From Bacillota bacterium (GTDB taxonomy: Bacteria; Bacillota; Clostridia; Christensenellales; Pumilibacteraceae): DNA of 64,000 bases. Positions 33,597-42,611 of the stretch are shown piece by piece. Within the stretch, counting starts at the first letter, position 1. Each line of letters opens with the position of its first letter. The notes below the pieces were generated by a model. That model had not been told where the DNA came from and did no database searches. It saw nothing but the letters and a program-made list of their open reading frames with translations. Where the stretch lies: the NCBI GenBank assembly GCA_009777485.1, contig WRLT01000011.1, positions 1-64,000 of the forward strand. Reading direction: 5' to 3'. The position numbers and the translations under genes were made by a program.

Positions 33597-34347
33597 TATC
33601 GGCAACACCAACATAAAGGTAGGGCTGTTTTCGCAGGATAAGCTGCTAGACAGCATGCGTCTTTCGTCTAGCAAGTCTAAAACGGGCGACGAATACTGGA
33701 TGCTGCTGCGCAGTATTATGTTTGCCGCGCAAAAAATCACCCCCAAAGACATTACGGGCGTTATTATCAGTTCGGTCAATCCCAACCTTATCTATACCAT
33801 CGAGCATATGATAACGCACTACACGCACCGTAAGCCCCTCATTGTGGGCAGCGGCATAAAGTGCGGGCTTAACATAAAGTACGATAACCCCAAAGAGGTA
33901 GGCGCAGACAGGATAGTAGGCAGCGTGGCGGCGTACTACACCTACGGCGGGCCGTGCATTTTAGTAGATTGCGGCACGGCAACCACCTTTAACGTAATTA
34001 CCGAAAAGGGCGAATTTTTAGGCGGGCCTATCAGCTTCGGGCTTAAAAACGCCAGCGAGGCGCTTTCTACTACGGCGGCGCGTCTGCCCAAAGTAGAGCT
34101 TACCTTTCCGCCCGCCGTGGTTAATAAAAACACCATACTTAATATGCAGTCGGGTATTTTATACGGCTACGTCGGGGTAATCGAATACCTTATCCAAAAA
34201 ATTAAAGCCGAAACAGGCGAGGCAAAGGTAATAGCAACCGGCGGTTTATCCGAGCTTGTAGGCCAACGTTCGGCCATTATAAATGAATACGACCGCACAC
34301 TAACCTTGCGCGGCTTAAATATTATTTATAATCTTAACAACGCATAG
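33580..34347 (+). CDS. coaX: Type III pantothenate kinase
   Basis: 255 aa. ATG 33580 follows AAAAGGAGG and overlaps the ECF gene by 17 nt. ASKHA-fold signatures are FDIGNTNIKVGLF (phosphate-binding), EVGADRIVGSVAAY (catalytic Asp in GADR), and LVDCGTATTFNVI with LGGPISFG. It phosphorylates pantothenate in the first step of CoA synthesis; type III enzymes are feedback-insensitive. Length and order match CoaX. The S-component upstream supports a salvage-and-phosphorylate operon. It is followed after 19 nt by a membrane protein gene with a possible frameshift. Confidence 0.96.
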   Translation: MNLVFDIGNTNIKVGLFSQDKLLDSMRLSSSKSKTGDEYWMLLRSIMFAAQKITPKDITGVIISSVNPNLIYTIEHMITHYTHRKPLIVGSGIKCGLNIKYDNPKEVGADRIVGSVAAYYTYGGPCILVDCGTATTFNVITEKGEFLGGPISFGLKNASEALSTTAARLPKVELTFPPAVVNKNTILNMQSGILYGYVGVIEYLIQKIKAETGEAKVIATGGLSELVGQRSAIINEYDRTLTLRGLNIIYNLNNA

Positions 34348-34366
34348 CAGAATAGGGGGTTAAAAG

Positions 34367-35187
34367 ATGGATATAGAAACGAAAAAAACATTCAAAAATA
34401 TGTTATTCTTGCGTTAAAAGTGTTGCTTGGTTTTATCGGAATATTTCTTTTAACGATTTATGTTACGCACATGCGCACGGAGCTTGCGCCTTTATTGTTG
34501 TGGGTATGGCTGCCCGCAACGGTATGTGCCGCATTGTATGTTGTTGCGGTATGTATAAAATATAAACGCGTAAAGCCGTACCTTATCAGCGTGGTTTTGT
34601 GCGGGCTAATAGGCGTAACCCCGTTCGCGCTTTGGTATTATAGCATGTACATATCGCATCCGCTTGTAATAAGCGCGTTTTGTTTCCATATCGCGGCCGT
34701 AATTTTTTTCACGGCGGATTCTATTTTACTGCTAATTAAATTTTCCGAAAGAAAAAATGCCGTTGCAACCAACAAAACAACCTCTAAAAGGGCTTTGATA
34801 TTAAAAAGCAGCGCGGCGGCCGCGTTGACTATAATCGCTTTAACTTGGCTGATTGTGCATTTTATAGTCGGGCTTTGGATAGATATTTTACCGATTCTTG
34901 CATTAGCTGCCGCCGTATGCGCGGTTACTCCTTCTTTATGTGTACTATGCAAAAAATACGGCGCGCAATACGCATGGCATATTACGTTTTTGATAATTAG
35001 CATCTTTTATACAGCGGTCAGCTTTATAAATTTTTTAGCATTACTTTTAGTGCTTGTTCTTTTAGGCTGGTATATTTGGGCTATTTGGCTTTTCGGTTTG
35101 ATTTTAACGGTATCGCTTACATCGCTGATATTGCTAATAAAACATTTCAAAAAAACCGTAAAGAAAAATGTGTCCGCACCCATATAA
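34367..35187 (+). CDS. Polytopic membrane protein, apparent -1 frameshift near the start
   Basis: The 255-codon frame from GTG 34420 encodes about eight hydrophobic helices, but its first helix clearly begins upstream (IQKYVILALKVLLGFIG) in a stretch with no start codon. An ATG at 34367 with an AGGGGG site 8-9 nt upstream opens the -1-related frame as MDIETKKTFKNM and would stop after 16 codons. Re-reading one base in the A7 run at 34382-34388 joins them as MDIETKK-NIQKYVILALK, which looks like the true N-terminus. This is either programmed slippage on A AAA AAA, transcript slippage, a recent single-base deletion or a sequencing error. Function unknown. Confidence 0.65.
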
Positions 35188-35235
35188 AAATTGAGGTGCA
35201 ACTAAACATAATTTTAAAAACCGTATGCGTTTAAG

Positions 35236-35265
35236 TTGACGGCGCGGCGCATATTTGTTTATAAT
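35236..35265 (+). promoter_or_regulatory. Hydrogenase operon promoter, leaderless geometry
   Basis: -35 TTGACG (35236-35241), 18-bp spacer, -10 TATAAT (35260-35265), 6 nt to GTG 35272. Confidence 0.75.
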
Positions 35266-35271
35266 GTATGG

Positions 35272-35826
35272 GTGACGGAATTATCCTTGCATATTTTGGA
35301 TATCGCCAACAATTCTACGCGTGCGCTTGCTAAAACCGTTACGCTGGAAGTTACGGCAGATTTTGTGCGCGATGTATTAACCGTTGCCATAACCGACGAC
35401 GGACACGGCATGGACGAAGAACTTTTAAAAAGGCTGTCCGACCCGTTTGCCACCACGCGCACCACGCGCAGAGTAGGCATGGGCATTCCGCTGTACCGCA
35501 TGGCTGCCGAAAACAGCGGCGGCAGCTTGCAGATAGAAAGTAAGCTAGGCAAAGGCACGCGCGTAACCGCCACATTTAAAATATCGCACATCGACCGTCC
35601 GCCGTTAGGCGACATGGCCGAAACGGTGATAACCATGATAGGCGGCGCACCCGAAACCGATTTTACCTTTATCTACCGCACCGACGCGGGCGCATACGAG
35701 TTTTGCACGAAAGCCGTAAAAGACGCGCTGGGCGAGGACGATTTGTCGGATGTAACCGTCTTACTGTACCTTAAAGACTTAATTGACGAAAACGTAAAAA
35801 ACCTTAACGGAGGAAACCATATATGA
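35272..35826 (+). CDS. HATPase_c domain protein of the hydrogenase operon
   Basis: 184 aa from GTG 35272; the start is fixed by the promoter ending 6 nt upstream. The GHKL ATPase domain has the N box (HILDIANNSTRA), G1 box (DDGHGMD), an F-like box (DPFATTRTTRRVGMGIPL) and the G2-like GKGT, without a histidine phosphoacceptor domain. Similar stand-alone ATP-binding proteins commonly precede HydABC genes in Clostridia. A role in assembly or regulation is possible but not demonstrated to my knowledge. It overlaps the next gene by 4 nt. Confidence 0.88.
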   Translation: MTELSLHILDIANNSTRALAKTVTLEVTADFVRDVLTVAITDDGHGMDEELLKRLSDPFATTRTTRRVGMGIPLYRMAAENSGGSLQIESKLGKGTRVTATFKISHIDRPPLGDMAETVITMIGGAPETDFTFIYRTDAGAYEFCTKAVKDALGEDDLSDVTVLLYLKDLIDENVKNLNGGNHI

Positions 35827-36212
35827 AAAGCTTAGAAGAATTACAAGCAATCCGCGAGCGCATGAAATCGCAAATTCAAAGCCGCGAACAAGCAGGCGGC
35901 AACGATATCCGCGTGGTGGTAGGCATGGCAACGTGCGGTATTGCTGCGGGCGCGCGCGCCGTGTTAGCCGCCTTAACAGAGGAAACGGCAAAATCGGGGC
36001 TTAGCAACGTAAAAGCGGGGCAGACGGGCTGCGTAGGCATTTGCGCGTACGAACCGATTGTAGAGGTGTTTTTCCCCGGAAAAGAAAAGGTTACCTATGT
36101 TCTGATGGACCCCGATAAAATGCGCGCGGTATTTAAAAGCCACGTGCTAAGCGGACAACCTATTCAGGAATATACCTACACCTACGCTATTGCCGACAAG
36201 GGGGAAAAATAA
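35823..36212 (+). CDS. [2Fe-2S] thioredoxin-like ferredoxin subunit
   Basis: 129 aa. The thioredoxin-like [2Fe-2S] fold resembles the NuoE C-terminal half, with Cys ligands in ATCGIAAGA and TGCVGICAYEPIVEV (CX4C in the second pair). It overlaps the GHKL gene by ATGA and abuts hydB directly (stop 36212, start 36213), so it is translated with it. In HydABC-type enzymes the corresponding subunit passes electrons between NADH dehydrogenase-like HydB and its partners. It may replace or supplement HydC, which otherwise is not seen here as a full-length NuoE homologue. Confidence 0.88.
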   Translation: MKSLEELQAIRERMKSQIQSREQAGGNDIRVVVGMATCGIAAGARAVLAALTEETAKSGLSNVKAGQTGCVGICAYEPIVEVFFPGKEKVTYVLMDPDKMRAVFKSHVLSGQPIQEYTYTYAIADKGEK

Positions 36213-38000
36213 ATGCGGGAAAGAGCGCATATTTTGGTTTGCGGCGGAACGGGCTGTGTAAGCGGTCAGTCTAAGCTAATCATGGACGAATTTAAAAAAG
36301 AAGCGGCAGCTTTGGGCATCGAGCAAGAAATCAAGCTGATTTTTACGGGTTGTTTCGGGCTTTGCGCCAAAGGCCCGATTGTAGTTATTTATCCCGAAGG
36401 CGCGTTTTACGGCCCCGTATCGGTGTCGGACGTTAAAGAAATTGTGTCCGAGCATATTTTAAAGGGGCGCATTGTTACGCGTCTTTTAGGCACGGATACC
36501 TGCGAAAAGGGCGTGAATAAATCCATAGCCGAATCGGCATTCTATAAAAGTCAGCAGCGCATTGTTTTAAAAAACTGCGGACTGATAGACCCCGAAGACA
36601 TCGATGAATACCTTGCCTACGACGGATACAGCGCGTACGAAAAGGCCGTAACGCAAATGATGCGCCAACAGGTAATCGACTGCATTAAGGCGTCAGGCTT
36701 GCGCGGACGCGGCGGCGGCGGCTTTTTAACGGGGCTTAAATGGCAGTTTTGCTTAGAGGCTAAGGGCAAGCAAAAATATGTAGTCTGCAACGCCGACGAG
36801 GGCGACCCCGGCGCGTTTATGGACCGTTCGATATTAGAGGGCGACCCGCAGTCTATTATCGAGGCCATGATGATAGCGGGCTACGCGGTAGGTTCGGATA
36901 AAGGCTATGTATATGTACGCGCAGAATATCCGATTGCGGTAAGCCGTTTAGATATTGCTATTAAGCAAGCGCGCGCATACGGAATTTTAGGCAAAAACGC
37001 GATGGGCTTAGGCCACGCTTTCGATATAGAAATCCGCTTAGGCGCGGGCGCATTCGTCTGCGGCGAAGAAACAGCCCTTTTGCGCAGTATCGAGGGCAAA
37101 CGCGGAGAGCCGCGCCAACGTCCTCCTTTTCCTGCCGTTAAAGGCTTATTCGATAAGCCTACCCTAATTAACAACGTAGAAACCTTAGGCAACATTCCGC
37201 AAATCATCTTAAACGGCGCAGAGTGGTTTGCCGCGATAGGCACCGAAAAAAGCAGAGGCACTAAGGTTTTCGCACTAGGCGGAAAAATCAATAATACGGG
37301 CTTAGTAGAAATTCCTATGGGAACTACACTGCGCACGGTAATCGAAGAAATCGGCGGCGGAATCCCTAACGGCAAAAAGTTTAAGGCCGCGCAGACGGGA
37401 GGCCCTAGCGGCGGCTGTATTCCCGCAAGCCATATCGACACCCCCATAGACTACGACAACCTTATTGCCTTAGGCAGCATGATGGGTTCGGGCGGCTTGA
37501 TTGTTATGGACGAGGAAAACTGTATGGTAGATATCGCTAAATTCTACTTAGAGTTTACCGAAGAAGAATCGTGCGGCAAATGTACGCCGTGCCGAATCGG
37601 AAACAAACGCTTATACGAAATATTAGAGCGCATCAGCGAGGGCAAGGGCGAGCTGTCCGACTTAGATAAACTAGAACAACTCAGCCACTACATTAAAGAT
37701 AATTCGCTGTGCGGACTGGGGCAAACCGCGCCCAACCCCGTGCTTTCTACGCTAAAATATTTCCGCGACGAATACGTTGCGCACGTGCGCGACAAAAAAT
37801 GTCCCGCAGGCGTATGTAAGGCGTTAGTCAGCTATACTATTATTCCCGAAAAATGTATCGGCTGTACGCTGTGCAAGCGCGTATGCCCCGTAGACGCCAT
37901 TATAGGCGAGCTTAAAGGCAAGCACGTCATCGATACGGCTAAGTGTATTAAGTGCGACGCATGCGTAGGCGCGTGCAAAAAAGGCGCGATTTCTAAATAA
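36213..38000 (+). CDS. hydB: NADH-dependent [FeFe] hydrogenase subunit HydB (NuoF-like)
   Basis: 595 aa. The domain order is an N-terminal [2Fe-2S] thioredoxin-like unit (CGGTGCVSG, later GCFGLC), the FMN/NADH-binding NuoF core (GLRGRGGGGFLTGLKW, then GAGAFVCGEETALL), SLBB region, [4Fe-4S] motif SCGKCTPCRIG, and a C-terminal two-cluster ferredoxin (CIGCTLCKRVC and CIKCDACVGAC). This is the HydB/HndC arrangement of multimeric, often electron-bifurcating hydrogenases coupling H2, NAD(H) and ferredoxin. It lies between the [2Fe-2S] subunit and hydA with 33 nt to the latter. All expected cluster ligands and nucleotide motifs are present. Confidence 0.95.
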   Translation: MRERAHILVCGGTGCVSGQSKLIMDEFKKEAAALGIEQEIKLIFTGCFGLCAKGPIVVIYPEGAFYGPVSVSDVKEIVSEHILKGRIVTRLLGTDTCEKGVNKSIAESAFYKSQQRIVLKNCGLIDPEDIDEYLAYDGYSAYEKAVTQMMRQQVIDCIKASGLRGRGGGGFLTGLKWQFCLEAKGKQKYVVCNADEGDPGAFMDRSILEGDPQSIIEAMMIAGYAVGSDKGYVYVRAEYPIAVSRLDIAIKQARAYGILGKNAMGLGHAFDIEIRLGAGAFVCGEETALLRSIEGKRGEPRQRPPFPAVKGLFDKPTLINNVETLGNIPQIILNGAEWFAAIGTEKSRGTKVFALGGKINNTGLVEIPMGTTLRTVIEEIGGGIPNGKKFKAAQTGGPSGGCIPASHIDTPIDYDNLIALGSMMGSGGLIVMDEENCMVDIAKFYLEFTEEESCGKCTPCRIGNKRLYEILERISEGKGELSDLDKLEQLSHYIKDNSLCGLGQTAPNPVLSTLKYFRDEYVAHVRDKKCPAGVCKALVSYTIIPEKCIGCTLCKRVCPVDAIIGELKGKHVIDTAKCIKCDACVGACKKGAISK

Positions 38001-38033
38001 AATCCAACCGCCGATTAAGGAGATACAAGCTTT

Positions 38034-39779
38034 ATGAAAAATATTACATTAACCATTAACAACACGCCCGTAACGGTGGCAGAGGGCGCAACCATTTTAG
38101 AGGCAGCCAAAGCGGCGGGCTTTAACATTCCTACGCTGTGCTATTTAAAGGACGTCTGTCAAGACAGTTCTTGCCGCGTATGCGTGGTAGAGGTAAAAGG
38201 CGCGCGCAGCTTAGTAACCGCGTGTTCCGCCGTTGCAACAGACGGAATGGAGGTAACAACCAACACGCAAAAAATTCGCGCCTCCCGCAAAACCACGGTA
38301 GAATTGATACTTTCTAACCACGATAAAAAATGTCTTTCGTGCGTGCGCAGCGGCAATTGCGAGCTGCAAAATTTAAGCAAAGAATTCAACTGCGACGAAA
38401 CCGCCTACGAGGGCGCGATGTTAAAATTCGAGGTAGAGGATAACAATCCCTACATCGTGCGCGACAACAACAAATGCGTGCTGTGCCGCCGTTGTATCGG
38501 CGCGTGCCACGAAATTCAAAGCGTAGGCGTAATCGGCGCAAGCAGCCGCGGCTTTAATACCTACGTTGGCTGTGCGTTTGATAAGCCGTTGGGCGAAACG
38601 CCGTGTGTGGCTTGCGGACAATGTATCACGGTTTGTCCGACAGGCGCGCTTTCCGAAAAAGACGATACGCAAAAGGTTTTAGAATATATCGCAGACCCCG
38701 ATTTAACCGTAATCGTAGGCACGGCCCCCAGCGTCCGCGTTACTTTAGGCGAGGAATTCGGCGGACAAATCGGCGCGGACAGCGAGGGCAAAATGGTTGC
38801 CGCGCTTAAAATGCTAGGCTTTTCTAAGGTATTCGATATCGACATGACGGCAGATTTAACCATCATGGAGGAGGGCGCGGAGCTGCTTGAACGGCTAAAA
38901 GACACTACCGCCAAGCTGCCCATGATTACCAGTTGCAGCCCCGGTTGGGTGCGTTTTATAGAATTTAATTACCCCGCGCTGCTAGGGCACCTTTCGTCGT
39001 GCAAGTCGCCGCAGCAAATGTTCGGCGCGGTTATGAAAACGTATTATGCCGAAAAAACTAAAACCGACCCTTCCAAAATCCGCGTAGTTTCTATTATGCC
39101 GTGTACGGCAAAAAAGTACGAGCGCATGCGCGCTAACCAAGCCGCCTCCGGCTTTGCGGATATCGATGCGGTACTCACCACGCGTGAGCTTGCGCGGCTA
39201 ATCAAGTCCGCAGGCATAGATTTTAAAGCCATAAAATCCGCGCCTTTCGATTCTCCCGTAGGAGAGGGCAGTACGGCGGGGTTAATTTTCGGCGCGTCTG
39301 GCGGCGTAATGGAGGCCGCACTGCGCACATTAAGCGAAACCGTTTCGGGAAAACCGCTTGCAAACGTAGATTTTAAAGCGGTGCGCGGTACAAAGGGCAT
39401 TAAAGAGGCCGCCGTTAAATTAGGCGAAACAGAGGTTAAGGTGTGCGTAGTTTCGGGGCTTGCCAACGCACGCATCATCATGGACGAAATTAAGGCAGGT
39501 AAATCCAACTACCATATGATAGAAGTTATGGCTTGTCCCGGCGGCTGTGTCAACGGCGGCGGACAGCCTATTCAATCCGCCAATGTGCGCAACCAAACTG
39601 ATTTGCGCATCGAGCGCGCTAAAACGATATACAATAAAGATAAAAGAGCCAACTTGCGCAAAAGCCACGAAAATCCCGTAATCAAAGCCCTCTATAAAGA
39701 TTACTTCGGCAAACCCGGCAGCCACAAAGCACACGACATTCTCCACACCACCTACATCAAGCGCAAAAAATTCACCTAA
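38034..39779 (+). CDS. hydA: [FeFe] hydrogenase catalytic subunit HydA
   Basis: 581 aa, ATG after an AAGGAGA site. N-terminal plant-type [2Fe-2S] domain (LCYLKDVCQDSSCRVC), a His-plus-three-Cys [4Fe-4S] site (HDKKCLSCVRSGNC), two-cluster ferredoxin (CVLCRRCIGAC and CVACGQCITVC), and the H-cluster domain with L1 TSCSPGWV (about 299), L2 MPCTAKKYE (about 355) and L3 ACPGGCVNGGGQP (about 499). A small-subunit-like C-terminus ends the protein. The proton-transfer Cys in TSCSPGW is present, so it should be active for H2 production or uptake. Maturases HydEFG are not in the window. Confidence 0.97.
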   Translation: MKNITLTINNTPVTVAEGATILEAAKAAGFNIPTLCYLKDVCQDSSCRVCVVEVKGARSLVTACSAVATDGMEVTTNTQKIRASRKTTVELILSNHDKKCLSCVRSGNCELQNLSKEFNCDETAYEGAMLKFEVEDNNPYIVRDNNKCVLCRRCIGACHEIQSVGVIGASSRGFNTYVGCAFDKPLGETPCVACGQCITVCPTGALSEKDDTQKVLEYIADPDLTVIVGTAPSVRVTLGEEFGGQIGADSEGKMVAALKMLGFSKVFDIDMTADLTIMEEGAELLERLKDTTAKLPMITSCSPGWVRFIEFNYPALLGHLSSCKSPQQMFGAVMKTYYAEKTKTDPSKIRVVSIMPCTAKKYERMRANQAASGFADIDAVLTTRELARLIKSAGIDFKAIKSAPFDSPVGEGSTAGLIFGASGGVMEAALRTLSETVSGKPLANVDFKAVRGTKGIKEAAVKLGETEVKVCVVSGLANARIIMDEIKAGKSNYHMIEVMACPGGCVNGGGQPIQSANVRNQTDLRIERAKTIYNKDKRANLRKSHENPVIKALYKDYFGKPGSHKAHDILHTTYIKRKKFT

Positions 39780-39846
39780 AAAATCTGTTAAAGTAAAATA
39801 ATACTTTTGTACGATAAAATTCGAAAAAAAACTTTGCAATTTTTGC

Positions 39847-39875
39847 TTGCTTTTTAAATTTTTTTGCCGTATAAT
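39847..39875 (+). promoter_or_regulatory. Lipoprotein promoter
   Basis: -35 TTGCTT (39847-39852), 17-bp spacer, -10 TATAAT (39870-39875). The leader is about 48 nt and contains AAAAAGGAGAA before ATG 39930. Confidence 0.65.
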
Positions 39876-39929
39876 ATTAGTTAGGTTGCAAACTAAAATT
39901 TAAACGACAACCAAAAAGGAGAATGATTT

Positions 39930-40871
39930 ATGAAAAAAATTGCAAGAGTTTTGTTTCCGCTAATGCTTGTTATAGCGTTTGCGTTGTCGGCTGCCGCGTG
40001 CTTCACCACTTCGGAGGTAGTAGAGCTTGAAGTAAGCGGCAATTTTAAAACCGCATACGCAATCGGGCAAACGTTTGACAAAGCCGGCATGGTGGTTACC
40101 GGCACGTTAGAAGACGGTACTACCCGAAAGGTAACCTCTTTTACCGTCAGTCCGTCCCGCGCTTTAACGGCAGCGGACGAAAAAATTACCGTATCGCACA
40201 GCGGCATTTCGGTTGAAATTCCTATCGCGGTTAAATCGGAAAACCAAACCGTTTTAGACGCATACGTCAAAGCAGGCTACGTCTTAAATATTGAAACAGC
40301 AGAAACGCGTATAGCTGCTGAATATTTTGATCAGTTTTTACTATTAGGCTACGACTTCGACTTTATCCTAGGCCCTGCCAATGCAAGCCCGCGCAGAATA
40401 TTTGTTTTGGTCGATGCGCCGTCCGCCCAGCTTGCCAATGCGTTTGTTATAGGGCTTTTTGAAGAGTTTGACGAATATTTTGATTTTAGAATTTATGGCG
40501 CAAACGCTATAATTTGTTTGATAGGTTGGGATTTTGTCCCTTGGAAATATGTATTCGGCCCCGAAAGCGCAAACAGCCGCAACGTAGAAATTTTGCGTGC
40601 GTATCAAGCGGCGGGTTATTATCTTAATCCTCATTCGGTAAATACAGACCCCATTACAGACATTTTAGCAGAGCTTGAAGACTTTGGCATAGATTACGAA
40701 TACATTATTGCAAGCAACCGATTCTTTATTTTATTTGATTGCCCCGACATTGCTACGGCGCAGGATGTCGCAACATGGTATGGTGCAAACTATACTGTGC
40801 AAAGAAACGGAGTTGACGTTATCGTGTTTGTTTTAGGTCAAGACCTTGCCCCTTGGAGCTTTGTTTTTTAA
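39930..40871 (+). CDS. Lipoprotein with Big_3-like domain and two C-terminal repeats
   Basis: 313 aa. The signal peptide ends in a lipobox-like AAAC (Cys25, LSAAAC). The mature part starts with a Big_3-like Ig unit (about 32-105, VSGNFKTAYAIGQTFDKAG) and continues with two related modules of about 100 residues. They are marked by VLDAYVKAGYVLNIET / ILRAYQAAGYYLNPHS, then LLLGYDFDFILG / EDFGIDYEYIIA, and closing VPWKYVFG / APWSFVF. Function unknown; probably surface exposed. It has a strong ribosome site and its own terminator, so it is a single-gene unit. Confidence 0.83.
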   Translation: MKKIARVLFPLMLVIAFALSAAACFTTSEVVELEVSGNFKTAYAIGQTFDKAGMVVTGTLEDGTTRKVTSFTVSPSRALTAADEKITVSHSGISVEIPIAVKSENQTVLDAYVKAGYVLNIETAETRIAAEYFDQFLLLGYDFDFILGPANASPRRIFVLVDAPSAQLANAFVIGLFEEFDEYFDFRIYGANAIICLIGWDFVPWKYVFGPESANSRNVEILRAYQAAGYYLNPHSVNTDPITDILAELEDFGIDYEYIIASNRFFILFDCPDIATAQDVATWYGANYTVQRNGVDVIVFVLGQDLAPWSFVF

Positions 40872-40914
40872 TTAAGCAGAGCTTGTATCCTTAAGCTATA
40901 GGTAAACCATTTTT

Positions 40915-40958
40915 AAACAGCTGTTTTTGTCTAATCCTAAAACAGCTGTTTTCTTTTT
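40915..40958 (+). terminator. Terminator after the lipoprotein
   Basis: AAACAGCTGTTTT and AAAACAGCTGTTT flank TGTCTAATCCT and are followed by CTTTTT. Each arm is itself palindromic around CAGCTG. Confidence 0.85.
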
Positions 40959-41003
40959 AGAAATGCTTGCAAAAAAAACTTTTTTGTTGTATTATAGAGT
41001 AGG

Positions 41004-41030
41004 GAAGTGCTGATTAGTCGGCAGCACTTC
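41004..41030 (+). promoter_or_regulatory. 5' leader hairpin before the ATP-grasp gene
   Basis: A perfect 9-bp stem GAAGTGCTG / CAGCACTTC with a nine-base loop lies between a TTGTATTAT-like -10 region and the GGCGGAG ribosome site of the TTG-initiated gene. Confidence 0.5.
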
Positions 41031-41048
41031 GATTAGGCGGAGCATGTT

Positions 41049-41912
41049 TTGAAAGGCGCGTTACTCTTTAACAAGTATTATACAGACGAAGGCCAAGATT
41101 ATGTGCAAGCCCGTCTTACCGAGTGCTTTTCTAAGCGCGGCGTTTGTTTGCACAGCCCTGTTGTATATGCGCAGTTCGGCGGCGCACCCAAACTGCCCGA
41201 AATCGATTTTGTTATCTTTTGGGATAAAGACGTTGTTTTGGCAAAATGCTTAGAGCAAAGCGGCGTGCGCGTGTTTAATAATTCATTCGCGTTAGAACAC
41301 TGCGACGATAAAAGCAAAACCTACGTGCTTTTATCCCAAGCACATATTCCGCTAATCCCAACCGTTTTTGCCCCGCTTAAATATGCAGCAGCCGCGCCGT
41401 GTGCCGATAAAAACTTATTAAGCCTTGTAGAAAATGCGTTCGGCTATCCGCTGATTGTTAAGCAAAACATAGGAAGTTTGGGCAAACAAGTATCGCTTAT
41501 AAAAACCCGCGCACAGCTAGAAACCGCGCATAAACGCCTGCTGTATATCCCGCACCAGTATCAAAAGCTTATCGGCAAGCGCGGCGAGGATATACGCGTG
41601 TATACCGTAGGCGGCAAGGCGATAGCGGCGTTTAAGCGCACCAACACTGCCTCGTTTACGGCGAATGCGGCGACAGGCGGCAAAACCGAAATTACCGCCC
41701 TTACTGAAAGCCTTAAACACTTATCCGAAACCGCCGCAAAAGCCCTCCGATTGGATTTCGGCGCAATCGACTTTTTAGAAGAAAACGGGCAGTATTATTT
41801 TTTAGAGGCCAACTCAAACGCGTATTTTAAAGCCGCCGAAGCTGCGGGAATAGAAATCGCGGACAAAATAGTAAACCATATCATTTTATCGGTAAATTCC
41901 CCTAGCGGGTAA
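41049..41912 (+). CDS. RimK-like ATP-grasp ligase
   Basis: 287 aa from TTG 41049, preceded by GGCGGAG. An N-terminal pre-ATP-grasp region (FVIFWDKDVVLAKCLEQSGVRVFNN) is followed by the ATP-grasp fold: FGYPLIVKQNIGSLGKQV (ATP lid Lys and Gly-rich loop), YQKLIGKRGEDIRVYTVGGK, and Mg-binding YYFLEANSNAYFK. The closest general resemblance is to RimK/LysX-type carboxylate-amine ligases that add amino acids to proteins or small molecules; the substrate cannot be told. It is followed after 15 nt by the YggS gene, so the two are likely one operon. Confidence 0.87.
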   Translation: MKGALLFNKYYTDEGQDYVQARLTECFSKRGVCLHSPVVYAQFGGAPKLPEIDFVIFWDKDVVLAKCLEQSGVRVFNNSFALEHCDDKSKTYVLLSQAHIPLIPTVFAPLKYAAAAPCADKNLLSLVENAFGYPLIVKQNIGSLGKQVSLIKTRAQLETAHKRLLYIPHQYQKLIGKRGEDIRVYTVGGKAIAAFKRTNTASFTANAATGGKTEITALTESLKHLSETAAKALRLDFGAIDFLEENGQYYFLEANSNAYFKAAEAAGIEIADKIVNHIILSVNSPSG

Positions 41913-41927
41913 GGAGCAAAAAAAGGC

Positions 41928-42611
41928 TTGACGCAGATACAAGAAAATATTAAACTAATTAAGCAAAACATTGCGCGCGCTTGCATGCAGGCAAGCCGCC
42001 CTGTTGATTCGGTTGCCGTTTTAGCCGCCACTAAATCCGTAAACGCCGAATACATCAATCAAGCGGCTCAGTGCGGGATTACTTTGGCAGGCGAGAACCG
42101 CGTGCAGGAATTTTTAAGCAAAGCAGACGGGGTGTGCGGCGTTACGTGGCACTTTATTGGAAGCTTGCAAACCAACAAGGTTAAAAGCCTTATCGGAAAA
42201 ACCGCCCTAATTCATTCCGTAGACCGAATTGCGCTTGCGGACGAGATAGAAAAGCAAAGCGCAAAGTTAGGGGTGCAAACCAACATTCTTATCGAAATCA
42301 ACGCAGGCTGCGAGGATACTAAAAGCGGCGTATTGCCGCAGCAAGTCGAGGCGTTGTATACCTACTGCAAGCAGCTGCCGCATATCCGTATAAACGGCTT
42401 TATGCCCGTGCTGCCCATAAACGCGCCCGAAAAGCTGTACGCGCAAATGAACGGAATTTTCAGCGCGTACAAAGCCCGCGACCCGCACATTACCCAGCTT
42501 TCTATGGGCATGAGCGGCGATTACGAAACCGCGATACGCTACGGCGCAACTATTGTGCGATTAGGCAGCTGCCTATTCGGCAGCCGCTTAGAGAAAGAAT
42601 TCATCCCGTGA
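41928..42611 (+). CDS. YggS/PROSC family PLP homeostasis protein
   Basis: 227 aa from TTG 41928 with AAGGAGC upstream. Features include the PLP-lysine region VAVLAATKSVNAEYI, GENRVQEF, WHFIGSLQTNKVK, and SMGMSGDYETAIRYGATIVRLGSCLFG at the C-terminus. YggS proteins bind pyridoxal phosphate without known catalytic activity and keep B6 and amino-acid pools balanced; in Bacillota they are usually encoded beside sepF, as here. The C-terminus SRLEKEFIP is encoded inside a long inverted repeat (42587-42716) and is longer than the usual end after FG.R, so the repeat probably replaced the original stop. Confidence 0.93.
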   Translation: MTQIQENIKLIKQNIARACMQASRPVDSVAVLAATKSVNAEYINQAAQCGITLAGENRVQEFLSKADGVCGVTWHFIGSLQTNKVKSLIGKTALIHSVDRIALADEIEKQSAKLGVQTNILIEINAGCEDTKSGVLPQQVEALYTYCKQLPHIRINGFMPVLPINAPEKLYAQMNGIFSAYKARDPHITQLSMGMSGDYETAIRYGATIVRLGSCLFGSRLEKEFIP

